A stretch of 64,000 bases of DNA, taken from positions 7,502,001 to 7,566,000 of the forward strand of contig OX424561.1 in NCBI GenBank assembly GCA_949152475.1, given 5' to 3'. A program made the position numbers and the translations under genes. Position 1 is the stretch's first letter. Each line of letters opens with the position of its first letter. Under the pieces are notes generated by a model, which did not search any database, had not been told where the DNA came from, and saw only the letters and a program-made list of their open reading frames with translations. The DNA comes from Terebella lapidaria (taxonomy: Eukaryota; Annelida; Polychaeta; Terebellida; Terebellidae). Shown piece after piece: positions 1 through 11,849 of this stretch.

Positions 1-629
1 TATCATATCCAATTGTATTCCGGATCTTAACAATGGGAAATTTGTTGGTAATAAAATTGTCCAAGTTATCCTAGCCCATTTCCCATGGCTAAAAATGGAG
101 TGACGGCGACTTATAACATTACAGGACAAAATTGTACACTACAGTAACTGCTTAAATTTGTCCAATTGGCAAGTTGGGCAGCTTTATGTTGGTACATGAC
201 AGCATAGAATTATTTCATACACATTGGAGGCGTGTGCCATTCGTACTTCACACAATGAAACATTTCCTATCCTTCCCATTGAGCGAAGAAACTTCCTCGC
301 GGCCATCCCAACAGCACTAAGGAACCATCTGTGATCAATGTCAAAGCTAGGAAAATTCCCTCAGGGAACAACATAAAATATCTCTTGCATTGAGAAGAAA
401 TTTAAAGTAGCTTTATCACACTTTGAAAACTGGTGTTTAGACAGCATGCTATCTGTTAACACTGCGGCAAGGGATAGGTAAATTCAATGGAACGTTTTAT
501 TGTGCTTCATCTTCTGTATGGAAGTTGAAACTCGTGCTGTGTACAGTGTGTTGTGTTATCTTATGCTCCTGCTGTTCAATCCCACGTTATTCATGGGGTC
601 AACTAACAGAAACTAGACATCGAGTAAGG
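1..629. other. Intergenic sequence without recognised features
   Basis: I see no convincing gene, RNA or complete repeat here. The short open frame at 525-764 runs into the terminal repeat of the element starting near 638, so I do not treat it as a gene. Confidence 0.4.
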
Positions 630-637
630 GTGAGACT

Positions 638-3380
638 TGGGTCCGAACGAGTCGACGGGTACCCGAATTCGGGGCGGGTCATACAATTACCCGGGTCGGA
701 ATTTCATTACCCGTACCCGAGAACGAATAAAGATATTGTTTTTGTCTTGAAACAAAAACACTAGTAAAATCACAAGAATGACAAGAAAATCATCAAGAAA
801 AAACTTGAAAAATGAACACCAACAAAACAAATAATAGATCTATGTGTCAAAGGTGCCGTTCAAAAATTACGTAACGCTTTTTACAGGGAAATCTGACACC
901 CCCCACCCCCTTGTAATGTTCTGTAACGCTAGGTCATACACCCCCCCTGGGTTAGCGCTAGCCCTGATTTTGCCATAGCCATTTTGGCTAAAGCTCCAAT
1001 TTTTTTTTAGCCAAATAAATTTTGGCATAGCCATGATAACAAAATGTTCTAATTCGGACCCAAGCACCTTACATTCGCCAGGACTCTTCATTTTATGCCA
1101 ATAGCAATATATTTCAATAATTTAAATACTTTTTCCAGGTTAATCAATTCACATTATCGCGGGAAATGTACCTGCGCAAAGGGAATGCGCAGTGATAGAA
1201 TCGTCCGCTGAAAATGTTTGTCGCGAGTTGGAAGTGTTTTTTTTTTATTGATACACCCGATTAGGCCTCTGGTTGTGGACAGCTTATGTGCGATAAACAC
1301 CTATATTATCTGTGGTTTCAATCGCGCCATATAATAATATCTTCTCTCTCATATTCCTTGATGACATGTGAAAATCATTTCGTCTACATACCATTTTGAT
1401 TGAGTTGCGAACCGGCACCGCCATAAACAATCGATTGCGCATGCGCAACTACCGTACCGTTCTTGAAACAAAGACTCGGATTGGCTGAATGAATGTCAAC
1501 CAATCACATCACAGCTTACGAAGTTTGGTATGCCACAGGAGAAACCCAAACTTTGTTGATCAACTTTCGATATTAAAGAATCGTTGTTGTTTTTTTATGT
1601 ATGAACGGTACTTGACATTGTAGATGATAGCGGCTTTCGCCATTTTTGGCGAAAGTTCTGTATTTACATTCGCCAGATACTGGAGAGTTTCGCCTATGGC
1701 GAATGGCGAAAGGCTAACGCGTACCCAGCCCCCCCCCCCCCCACCCCCCCTCGTTACGTAATGCGCGGTGCCACATTCCCGGCCCCCCCGGCCAACCATT
1801 TGTACAACGATTAAATCCCCCGTCCCCCCCCCCCCCCCAGGCGGATCACTGTTTACTGACTGTTGGCGGATTTTTACCAAAGGCTACTATCTATAGTGTC
1901 CTAATTCCACACATGGCACACATCACTGTCTTACACACAGGGGATGTAATTGTAATCCCAAATAGAGTAATTTATGATTTTTTTGCTGTGAGATTAATTT
2001 ATGATTTTTTTTGCTGTGATGTGAACATGTGGTTTTCAAAAAATTCTTGATACTCCGAGAAAATCAATGACAATTTTTTTATATCTATTATGTTTTGTAA
2101 ATGGTTAATGCATGATGAATAAAAAATAAGAAATACATGTGGCTTTACTAGTAGGTGTAGTCTTCTTGCGAGTATAGTTCCAGTATACTGTTTTGTATAA
2201 CACGCTGTAGAAAAGAACATGATGAAATTCGAATCTACGCATTGCCATTGTGTCGATTTTGCCGTGCGCTCGGGCATCGAACGTTACACCATAATAATAT
2301 CGGACTTCATACATATACATACACATGTGCAAGTTTGGGAATTAATTGTATTTTTAGGCCATTATTTTTTGAATGATTGTTTTACAAACCCGCCGACTCC
2401 ACATAAAATTGGCCGATAAGAAAGAAATTCAACAGTTCCTGCTTTTATTTTTATTTTACCCACCGACTGGAAAATAATGCCCTGATAAAAAATTACAGCA
2501 TCAAAACGATCAGTCTTTGCCTTCATGGTTATGCAAAGGAATTTAGTCTCCTTTCAAACCGATTATATGTCTCACTCTCCCTATCTGTCTGTATGTCTGG
2601 TTATCTGTCTGTGCTTGACTATGGCTCTTCTACAATAACTTACTCATAGTTCTCTCCAGATAATACTGACATGTCCTATGCAATGTGTTGGAGTATGATG
2701 TTGTTTCCTGATGTCATCGCACTGTATTAATTTCAATACATAGAGAGTTGAATTTTTATATTTTACTCACCTAACTACAGTCATTGAAATCAAGCTGAAA
2801 ATTTGGCAAACCCTGTCTTAGTTGGGTTGCAAGGGAACTAGTAACGATTGTGAAAAAAAACTTTTTCCATCTCTGTGCCCATACTAAAAGTGAGTTTTGA
2901 CTATATATGTTTATGACAAGGGGTATTTCTGGGCTGCATATGAATGCACATTGAGTTTATGTGCACAAACACGCTGGTAAATTAACGTGCATGAAATGAT
3001 GATTTGCTCACGGTTACACTTTTTTTTATTAGCCCGGCCACATCGACTTGAAATTTTTGAAGCAAAAAAGTTCGTAAAACAAATAATTAAGAAACGATGA
3101 CCTTGTGTTACGCAACACCTGTGGAAACACCGCCCCCCCCCCCCCCACCCGTAACGCATTGTACCGCTTGGCTATAAACCCCCCCAACCTCCCTAGCGTT
3201 ACATAATTTTTTAACAGCCCCAAAGATCAATGACTGGCGTTTACTTGTTGTTAATGTAAAATTGCTCCAGTGATTCCCGTTCAAATTTGATCCATATTTG
3301 GACGGACGGGTTACCCGGGGCGGGTCGGGTCAAACCAAACGGGTACCCGGGTCGGAAATTTCCGACTCGTCCGGGCCCTA
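638..3380. mobile_element. Degraded hAT-like DNA transposon, outer element of a nest
   Basis: The left end reads TGGGTCCGAACGAGTCG (638-654). The right end, reverse-complemented, reads TAGGGCCCGGACGAGTCG (3363-3380). The two are clearly related inverted ends. They are flanked by GTGAGACT (630-637) and GTCAGACT (3381-3388), an 8-bp target duplication with one mismatch, the length expected for hAT. Both ends continue into CG-rich subterminal sequence with GGGTACCC-type motifs (657-720 and 3303-3360). No transposase frame is visible, and most of the interior is a second inserted element. It could be a non-autonomous derivative. Confidence 0.6.
852..3221. mobile_element. DNA transposon relic with GTTMAAAAATTAYGTAACGC ends, nested in the hAT-like element
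   Basis: The left end (852-877) contains GTTCAAAAATTACGTAACGC. The right end, reverse-complemented from 3196-3221, contains GTTAAAAAATTATGTAACGC. Both lead inward to poly(C/G)-rich stretches. The element sits entirely inside the outer pair of inverted ends. The interior holds further GTTACGTAATGC-like motifs near 1753 and two long poly(C) tracts, plus CCAAT and ATTGG motifs around 1480-1510 that could be an old promoter. No intact transposase is visible, and I cannot assign a superfamily or a clear target duplication. Confidence 0.5.
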
Positions 3381-3718
3381 GTCAGACTGTTGTTCATCGA
3401 TTCACACAGCACCTGAACCATGATTGCCAATCGCAAGGTATCTTTCATGATTCCTCCCTTGCAACCTTTGCATGATGCCCGGCTACTTTTGGCATATTCT
3501 GCCCTGAAAGGTAGGTCGTGATGTTCCGACATCCTGATAACAGAATGACAACTTATGCTAGAACACAAAATGCTATGTTTTTCATGCAAGAATCAGCATC
3601 TTTTTGCTCTCCGCCCGAACAAGCCGGCTTTGCGCATGACACGAACTCATTTCCCGCGCAAAACAAAGATAACACCGCGGCGACCAATACCTGATTTCGA
3701 GCCATTTTCTCCAAAGTA

Positions 3719-6020
3719 CCGTAATTCGTCCTAATAGAAGCACGTGCCCTATTAGAAGAGCAACATTGCAACCTCTTTTGCAGAAAAAAAAACTGTTCAC
3801 TTGATAAACCGTCCTCAATCCTCATCACGCCGCCCAAGCAGACATCACAATGGTGTGTGGCACGTGCTAGCACCTCATAATGTGTGTACAAGACATCACA
3901 ATGTGTGTGCCGCATGCACTTCGAAAATCCAACTTCGGCTCGATTTATCAATAAATTCAAAAGCTGTGGCAAAGTTAAATGAACCATTAAGCCCGTATGA
4001 CCGTTTTACACGAACCATATCATTTACGACCATGATTTTGTCTATTTTACGGAGATATTTGCAGAAAATGTCATGGCTCATCACAATGTGTCCTCATGGA
4101 AACTCACAATGTGTGTGCAGCATTCATTGTTACTAATAGTTGAAAACATCATCTCAAAACAAACTGATCACTGATTACTGTGGAGAGACAGAACGGACTT
4201 GTAGACCCAGGTATTCAGTAAATGTTGGCTTATATTTCATTTGCAATATCTCCACATATATAGAATAATTAGGCTCTATACTATACGTGTTCTCCCATTC
4301 CCACACGCACAACAGTGCGTAGGTTATCTAGGTGCTTGAAACCCATGATATAGTTCACTAGGCATATAGATCCACCAGCCTACATGTATCTGCGTTTATT
4401 CCGTCAGAATACAATTTTCTCGAAGAGCATTAGACACTAGAATATCTTTTTATGTTCCACAGAAGATCGTGTAATGTAAAGTTTAAGGTTTTCACCCTAC
4501 TTCACAGTCTGTCTATATTGCCAGGCCGGGCTGGCCAAGGCCAGCCGGCCTGGGTTCAGTCTCTTGCGATCAACAACAACCACGATGTGTACAGGTTGAA
4601 GACAAGATTGAAACTATTTTATTTAACGGACTGACTGGCTTGTATAGCTAGCCAACATACTACCACTGACAATAGCATGTGATCATACGTAAACCCCATT
4701 GTTATTTTAAAGCTATTGATGTTTGAAAAGGGCTGGCATCATTATCTAACTTCTAACGATGGGATGTCAGTTTTTGTATTGATGTCAATACCTGTGATGA
4801 GAGCTATCGCGTCCTAATTACAATTCAAAGCTATTGTCTAAACAGGGGATTTCCTGACAGTTACGCAATCCCCTTGAAGTTCAAATAACAGCACAGCTGT
4901 CAGGTCTGATTACATAACAGTGAGGGTCCTAATAAGTGCAATTTGAAACAAATTGATAAATAGAGAATAATGTGAATCTTACAGTAATACATAGAGCTGA
5001 TCCCTAATGATATACATGTAGGTAGATATTCAGTCAGGCGCGTACTGATATGTTTTGCAATACCATTTGTGTAAGCATTTTCATATTTCTATTATACCAC
5101 AAATTGAGACTGGGAAACACTTCATAAATATGTTTTAAGATATAATATAGTACGTACAAAAGATTGTAGAATAATAATCACAACATGCACTTGATGTAGG
5201 CAGCCGATGCCCTCTACATGTATATTGCTACACTGCAAGCAAAAGTCGTTAGCATGAGTAATAAAAATTCAAATAATCATCACGGCTGGAAATGAACATA
5301 TACACCATTTATCATGGTCATATAATCCGGATGCATTGCACACACTTTAGGAGGTGCCTTCACACACATTGTGATGTCTCGGAATATTTATACAAAATCA
5401 CAGTGTCAGTTGAAAATAATACCACAAGCTCAAACCAACTGCTTCGTACCTGTGCAGTGATGTAACACGGTATTCCTGCTGTTTATATGTACTGGGTAAA
5501 CGTAAATTATTCGGGGAAATATGCATTTCACGCAAGTGAATTTGTCATTTTTGCCACACATACCACGTTGTATCGCGCACTCCACACACTGTATCAACTC
5601 TTGACACTTGCCAGCCGGAAAGACGAAAACATAAATCACAGGGGAGTTTATGCCGTACAAAATTATCATCTCTAGTACATTTGTCTCTCATCTGGGGTCC
5701 ACTGAAAATTTTTTGTCCAAAATAATGCACACACATTGTGATGATCCCTACACACATTGTGAGGTGCTGACGTGTTTTTTCACTCACAATATGATGTGCC
5801 GCACACCATTGTGATGTCTGCTTGGGCGGCGTGCTCATAGCAAGGTCTTATATTGCTTCAAACATTTTATCTAAGCTATTTTTTTTTGCGAAATAACACA
5901 ATAAGCACTTTACATCAATGATTTCTAGGGTTATCTCTCGAATTTATTATGTGATTTCGATGTGCACTAATATTGAAAGTCTTGCAATCGAGCATCCCTC
6001 TTCTATTAGGACCAATATGG
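3719..6020. mobile_element. TA-flanked DNA transposon with long complex inverted ends
   Basis: The left end starts TACCGTAATTCGTCCTAATA at 3717. The right end, reverse-complemented from 6022, starts TACCATATTGGTCCTAATA. Placing TA as the target duplication gives the stated limits. Further in lies a perfect 32-bp inverted repeat (3826-3857 against 5802-5833), followed by clustered copies of a TCACAATGTGTG-type motif: on the + strand near 3844, 3876, 3894, 4083 and 4105, and inverted near 5362, 5734, 5752 and 5803. Such clusters resemble transposase-binding sites. No transposase frame is visible, so this looks non-autonomous. Related single ends occur at 25266 and 59868. Confidence 0.65.
4495..4640 (+). 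pseudogene. Possible LINE reverse-transcriptase C-terminal tail fragment
   Basis: The frame ending near 4634 has a tryptophan followed about 15 residues later by RLKTRLKLFYL. That resembles the W...FK..LK..L tail seen at the end of many non-LTR retrotransposon ORFs. The fragment is short, lies inside the 3719-6020 element and lacks the usual asparagine and leucine-proline after the tryptophan. This is a weak call. Confidence 0.2.
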
Positions 6021-6380
6021 TAAATATGGTCTCAGGAGAGACTTGAACGTGACGCTTTAACTGAAGCGTTAAACCTTAAATTGAAGCGTTAACAGCTGCA
6101 GATTACATTTAGGAATTAATATGATTAGGCACTTGATTTATCCATCGTGGCGAAAACAGAAATAAGCGGAAGGCAGATGCAAAAATAGCTAGATATATCA
6201 TAACCAGACCAGTCATCAATTACTGTATAAAATATGCCTGTGACTTTGTATGTGCCAAAAAAAAAACTTTGAAAATTTTGACTTTGGAAAAATACATTTA
6301 ACGTGAAATATAGGGCTACCAAAGCACTTTGTTTTATGTGGTATGGGGTATATTTCATAAACTGACCAATCATTGTCTCG

Positions 6381-6405
6381 GACTCAAGTCAAGTCAAGTC
6401 AAGTC
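6381..6405 (+). repeat. (AAGTC)n pentamer microsatellite
   Basis: About four tandem copies of AAGTC are followed by AAATTTATT. This may be the tail of an old retroelement, but no body is recognisable. Confidence 0.5.
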
Positions 6406-6539
6406 AAATTTATTCAGAACTGTATGTCACATTTTTTATACAATAATCCTTTTGAACATAAACTTGATACAGTCCAGAGCTGTGATTTTGAGTCTAAGAC
6501 TGTATCCTGATCACTGGTGTTACATAGACAATGTATAAA

Positions 6540-6971
6540 TTCCGCCAAGTAAAAATCTCTTCTTTATTGCTCTATTCCTGGCGTGTACAATTGTTTTGCT
6601 CTACATTGTTTTGCTCTACCCTGGTGGGCAGAGTTTTGTTTTTCTCATTTACAGGTGGTCGCGCATCGCTGACAGCTGTGTGAATAAAAGCCCGACGCAT
6701 GAGAGGACTCACCAGACACGCTAGACATCGCGCCGAGATGTACACGAGACGTTGACCACCTCATCCGCACACGTGGGAACTGCCTGGAACACTTACTGTA
6801 ATTTTATATTCTGTATATATTGTTTTCCGTCATCGTTGATTTGGATTTTGGTTCGTATATGTTCTTGTATATATCTGTTTTCGTATATTAAATTTATAAA
6901 ACTTACTTACGTCTTTGTTGTTTCTGTGCAAGCGTGTAAGTCTCCGACCCAGTTAGATTCTATTTCGTAAC
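6540..6971 (+). mobile_element. Possible solo LTR or LTR 3' end
   Basis: The block has a polyadenylation-like AATAAA at 6683 and ends in TTTCGTAACA. It is followed directly by CTGGTGTTCGACTGATCA, which resembles the TGGTGTC-type primer-binding region that follows some gypsy LTRs. The 5' limit is uncertain because I could not identify the starting TG. No second LTR was seen, and the nearby pol relic lies on the opposite strand, so the two may be unrelated. Confidence 0.25.
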
Positions 6972-7599
6972 ACTGGTGTTCGACTGATCACTGGTCCGAT
7001 TATGCAACCCGGTTTTTAAAACTGGGGACTCTTAAAATAGCAATCTTGAAACAAAAATATAATGTTAACAAGACAATAGTAGCCCGCGCCTTGGTGAATG
7101 ATGCCAATATAACAAGAGGAACCTTTTGTCTGATTCTCTGTGTATAAGTCTGATCAATGGTAATAGTCTGATTCTACATGTATTAGTAAAGTGTCTGTTT
7201 CTATGGGCAAATGAACACGTAAGCGGTGGAGCACCAGTAAGACATGCTGGATCAACGTCTAATTTCACAATACAATCTGATGTCATACGTTCTTTTTGCT
7301 CCATCATTGCAGAATATGAATTATGTTCAGTTTTTTATGTGGTGTTCCCCGTTATTAATATATTTGTCACACAAAAGTGGAAATGCTAGGCGGTGGATCA
7401 GTTGGCCATCATAAACCCCCAAATACAAAGCATTCCCAGTTACTTACCCGGATATCTGGACAACAATTATTCCAATTAACATTTTGATTGTTCCTGAATG
7501 TGAAACCAGATAAGTAATCCAACGTAATTGGTCATAGAATAAAACATTAGGAACAAACTTGATTCTATGGGGACAAACCTGATTCTGTGGCGAAGTTTG

Positions 7600-10160
7600 A
7601 TTCATAGCCATGGATAGGATCTGCACCTGGAGTCACATTTCGTCTCTTTCCTCCAGTGCCTTCTGTATTAGCTATTCTCGTCCTTCCAGCTTTGCCTCAG
7701 CTCAGACAAGCGACTCCTTCACCTGCCTAAAGTGCCTTCCCATGAGTCTGACCAATCATTCACTCGTTGTTCGGCCTTAATGGCTGCGTCCTACATGCGC
7801 CAACGATAATCTGGCACTGTGGCCAGAAAGGCCCGTGCACAGTGTCATACCGGTGCATCAGCTTGGCGGCTCACCACAGGAACTTCTGTAAAATTATTTC
7901 CCACACAGCAGCCAAAATCGTGGGGACCTTCTGCATCCCCATTTCCCATTGAAAATCATCCCAACTAATGTCTGTAGGTTCTAGCGCCCTCCGCACCAGC
8001 ATTCTTCATTGGTGACACAACCCTGTGGGTATGCGAACAACTATGGGTAGAACAAACGCTCCAGGCCAGTATATCTCCTCCCAGTGTCACTCAACAGCTA
8101 CTGCAATTTTGGCATAAGTCAATGCCCAGTAGTGACATTTTTGGCGTAAGTCCAGATCCTCTAGTGACGTTTTGGCGTAACTCATCACAAACACTAGCAC
8201 ATTTTTGACGAAACTCAAGATCAAAATGGTGTAAGTCAAACCTCGAGATACGTTATGTTATGGGCTTCTAGTAATGGTGCTAAATACACCAGAAGTGATC
8301 TTTACCTGCTACGCAGGTAAAGAACATGTCAAGCATTACTTTGCATTTAGGGAGACGATATTTTCCTCCACCCAGCTTTGCCCTCGCGAATTCCCATGAA
8401 TATTTCCTAATATCGTCCACTATAGCCAAATCAAACACCGTGGGGATGACTCCCCTTTCCTCATCGTCATCATTGTAGCTCAGTGTTTAACCAATTCATG
8501 GCTGCTCTGTGATACCAGGGTCCCCCACTTGCTGTGAGTTGGATACAAGGGTCGACTGATAATCTGCATCATTAAGTTCCCTCTGGCACCCTGCCGGTCT
8601 CCCCCCGTCAATGTATGCCTGGGTTGGCCTTTTCTGTCTGCCAGGGGAAGGTGACAACCTCGTGCTGGTGCCCATGGTGGGGTGTAGGCACCTGGTAAGG
8701 GCCGTACCACTACAGTTCGGAAGCCACTTCCTGCACCCGAGGCAGATGCCCCTTTAACATCTATGTCCTCCTCACCATCCGACAATTCCAGTACTCCTGT
8801 AATGCAAGTCACTGAACTCTCTGAGGTTGTCCTGGCTTTATTGCGTGTCAGAGAAAACTTCCTTCCAGTTATACCCCCTCAATCCTCCAGGGCTACATAT
8901 CACTGACCGTTCTGGACCAGACATGACAATGTCCTCATAAGAAAACTCCCCATTTGTGGAGTTCCCAGCCTGGGATCAAGATGTTTCCTGTGGCATAGAC
9001 TCGGTCCTACTCTGCTCTACTCCTTAGTGTGCCTAGCGGAACATTGTCATCTTGTCTCATACTGTTCTCGGGTCTTTCTCATTTCCTGCACCATCATATT
9101 AGCCTTCACAGCATGTCGCTCACTTTTGTGATGGAAGTTTCGCAAGTGCCTATGCAAGTCAGCCAGCTGCACCGTATTATGAGGTCATATCAAACATTTT
9201 GATGCATTTCACCAGCTCTTCGTGTTTCTCTTTTTGAAGTATCTGCTGATTATCGCTCTCCCGCAATCCGGACACTGGACTGTTGCCTTTGGCTGAGGTT
9301 GCGAGGCTGCTGTCCTGGGGATGGGAGAGCCGTGCCCCCATGGGTGAACCACCATGCCTTTAAGCTGCTGGATTGTTGGGTCTCCCTCTGCCCTGCCCGT
9401 GCGACTATGCTTCGCTGCTCTATAATTTTTGGGCTGTGCCTTTAGGCCATGCTGATAGCCCCTCTCTTCAACCCTCAAGGCCTATTGAACGTCTCATAAG
9501 CCTTCATCCTCCAACAGTGCCTCCATGTCCCTGGCTTCAGTACCCAATAACACAGCTATCTTTTCAACATGTATTTCAATTTATGGTCACATCGTCTTCC
9601 TCTTCTTCCTGTCTCATCTTGGGTCACTGGAAGATTCCCCAATGCTCTACTGGTTCTGTTCGGGCCATTTCTTCATCTGTACCAGCCCTCTCTCTTTTTT
9701 CTCAACCACACATTAATATAGCCCCTGTCTGGATTCGCCTGCTTGGTCAGCCAATTTATCACCTTATGAAGACGTCTTCTCTGTGGGTTTGCTTTCTTCA
9801 GTATCTGGACCTCGAATGACAGCTGTTGCTCCAAACAGTGGGTTAGTATCTCATGCAGCCTCAGTGTCATGCCTACATCGAGGGGACGTCATCCATGTTA
9901 AGGGCCGCATAAGTCTGGATCTGGTGGATCAGGTTCGTGTGAATCCTCACTCATCATGTCGGATAACACATCATCGTCTATGGGTTCCTGTGGGACAATC
10001 TGACTGTCATCCTGTATCTCCTTTCCTCTTCCTGGAACCCCCGGCACTCTGTCCACTGACATTCGCATCAGCGGGACATGCCATTGTGTCATGGTCTTAC
10101 GGTAATAAGAATAATTTTGGCGGCTATTAGATTTGGCGGTTGTGACCTCCACGTTATTTG
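7600..10160 (-). pseudogene. Decayed coding-like region, probable retroelement remains
   Basis: This stretch is less AT-rich than its surroundings and shows fragmented minus-strand frames (8480-8812, 9209-9478 and 9898-10152). The 9209-9478 fragment contains CPDCGRAI, and an interrupted continuation carries HRHLRNFHH, suggesting a broken C2H2-type zinc finger. Near 8100-8240, ATTTTTGGCGTAAGTC-type phrases recur three or four times. It lies downstream, on the same strand, of the reverse-transcriptase relic at 10495-11560, so it may belong to that element or to a second one. I cannot assign a function. Confidence 0.3.
8300..8322. repeat. Perfect 10-bp stem, 3-nt loop hairpin
   Basis: CTTTACCTGC (8300-8309), loop TAC and GCAGGTAAAG (8313-8322) form a perfect hairpin. 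Its size matches the left-end hairpins of the capped elements described further on, but no matching right end was found. Confidence 0.5.
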
Positions 10161-10494
10161 GTGGAGATTTAATTTGGCAGTTTCAAAACTACATATTGCT
10201 TAGTATATTGCTAGTATATATCTAATCAATTTGGTGTAAAATTTAATTTAGTAGGTTTTCCCCTACTGCCAAATCTACCAAATAAATTGTCCACCAATAT
10301 TAGTCATTTTCAGTCAGTATATCAATGTAAAACTCTCTATTCAAGTACTCCAGCAGGCTGTCATTCCCTCAAGTTCAACAGCCACTCCAATAATGCATGA
10401 TCTGTTCTCAGCATAAAGTGAACTCCCCACAAAGTGAACTCATGAACACCACAGCTAAGAGCTCTCATTTCGTAGTGCAGTAATTATTTTTGGA

Positions 10495-11560
10495 TCTGAG
10501 AGCAACCTTGGATCTGAGAGAGTACTGCCTCAATACCATACACTGGGCATACAGGCTGGCGTCTGTGTCCAAAATGAATGGCTGATCCCTTTCTGGGTAA
10601 TCAATAACCGGATATTGAATGAACTCATTTCTTAGAAAATTTTGAAAGCCTGTTGCTGCCCTGCCTCCCAGTAAAAAGTGGTCTCATTCTGCAAGAGGTT
10701 TGACAGTGGTGCCACATTGGCCACATAGTTCTGAATGAAATGGCGATAATATCTTGTGAACCTGAGATAGGCTCATACATCCATCACTGAGGTCAGCACC
10801 TGGTATTTCTGCACTGCCTCGATTTTTCCGGAATCGCACAGACTTTGGCTGCTGACTTTCTCCTCTGACACCGCATGTCCCATAGAGGTCACTTTCTTCA
10901 CGAACAGATCACACTTTGGTGGTTTCAACTTCAGGCTCATCTGTCATAGTCGCTGAGCACCAACTAAAGATTCGCCAGCACGTCCTAGTTTCATTAGTTT
11001 CTGCACAAATGACATCATCCATGTAGACCAGGCACTGCCTCACCGCCTCTCATCACTCCCTAATCAGGCTCTCAAGGGTCTCCAGTGCTTTGAACAGACT
11101 GAAGGGCATCGCCTGAATTCGTACAAGCCAGATTGCATGCCGAAGACCATTTTGGGTCTAAACTGATGGTCCTTCGTGACCTGCCAGTAACCACTGGCTA
11201 TGTCCAAGGCTCTGAAGTACTTGCTGCCTGTGAGCGATGCTGAGCTTGATGAATGTCTCATCAAAAATATTACACTAAAACATAATACACTCAAATGAGT
11301 GTAATATTTTTTGTCGCATCGATTCAAGATAATAGATACGCATCCACTTGTCATCTTGTGGCTGCGTGATTGGTACAGGGTTTCCATGTCATACTGGCGC
11401 GAGTACAGGGCAGGTGCAGGTCTGAAAATCCAATTGTGGGTTTCTTGGTAATCAATTTTTGAAATAATCCACAAACATGGATGAGGGGAGTAGGGGGATT
11501 GCAATATCTCGAGAGACATTTTGGGTGTTGATTGTTCTGATAGCATGTATGTCTGTGATT
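10495..11560 (-). pseudogene. Ty3/gypsy-type pol relic (reverse transcriptase to RNase H)
   Basis: On the minus strand the frame ending at 11064 contains KYFRALDIASGYWQV, the hallmark of gypsy-group reverse transcriptase, followed by a GLYEF block. In a shifted frame the next bases encode a DD-containing active-site-like segment (about 11010-11030). Further downstream come blocks resembling the thumb/connection region and the start of RNase H (down to about 10500). Several stops and frameshifts break it, and a small palindrome near 11270-11310 appears inserted. No flanking LTRs, gag or integrase could be assigned. It is old and non-functional. Confidence 0.7.
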
Positions 11561-11644
11561 ATCCATGTGAATTTTCTATTCGTTAATGGATGCTTGTATT
11601 GTTTTACAGAGGTCAATATTGTTGCCGAATGAACCTCAATGGAG

Positions 11645-11777
11645 GTCATTACTTGAAATAAAGGCCTAATAGCAGCCATCCATTATGTCAGATAATAGGT
11701 TTTACAGAAGTCATTATTTGCAATAATGACCTAATAGCAGGCATCCATTATGTTAGATAATAGGTTCTTTTCACAGG
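11645..11777. repeat. Two imperfect tandem copies of a ~66-bp unit
   Basis: The two copies share the core CTAATAGCAGCCATCCATTA, with AGATAATAGGTT just after it, at about 11645-11708 and 11709-11777. They run into the inverted repeat that follows. Confidence 0.55.
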
Positions 11778-11840
11778 TCATTATTAGAAACAACGGCTTT
11801 CTCGGCTAATGACCTGTGTCGAACCTATCTAATACATAAT
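11751..11840. repeat. Inverted repeat with ~33-nt arms
   Basis: The left arm holds AGATAATAGGTTC and CACAGGTCATTA (about 11751-11786). The right arm holds TAATGACCTGTG and GAACCTATCTAAT (about 11805-11840). Separated by a 20-nt spacer, the arms would form a strong hairpin. It is probably the end of, or a small, fold-back element. Confidence 0.55.
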
Positions 11841-11849
11841 CCACTTTTA

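Noticed and set aside
3553..3987. 144-codon minus-strand frame
   Set aside because: It straddles the left end of the 3719-6020 transposon and encodes no recognisable domain.
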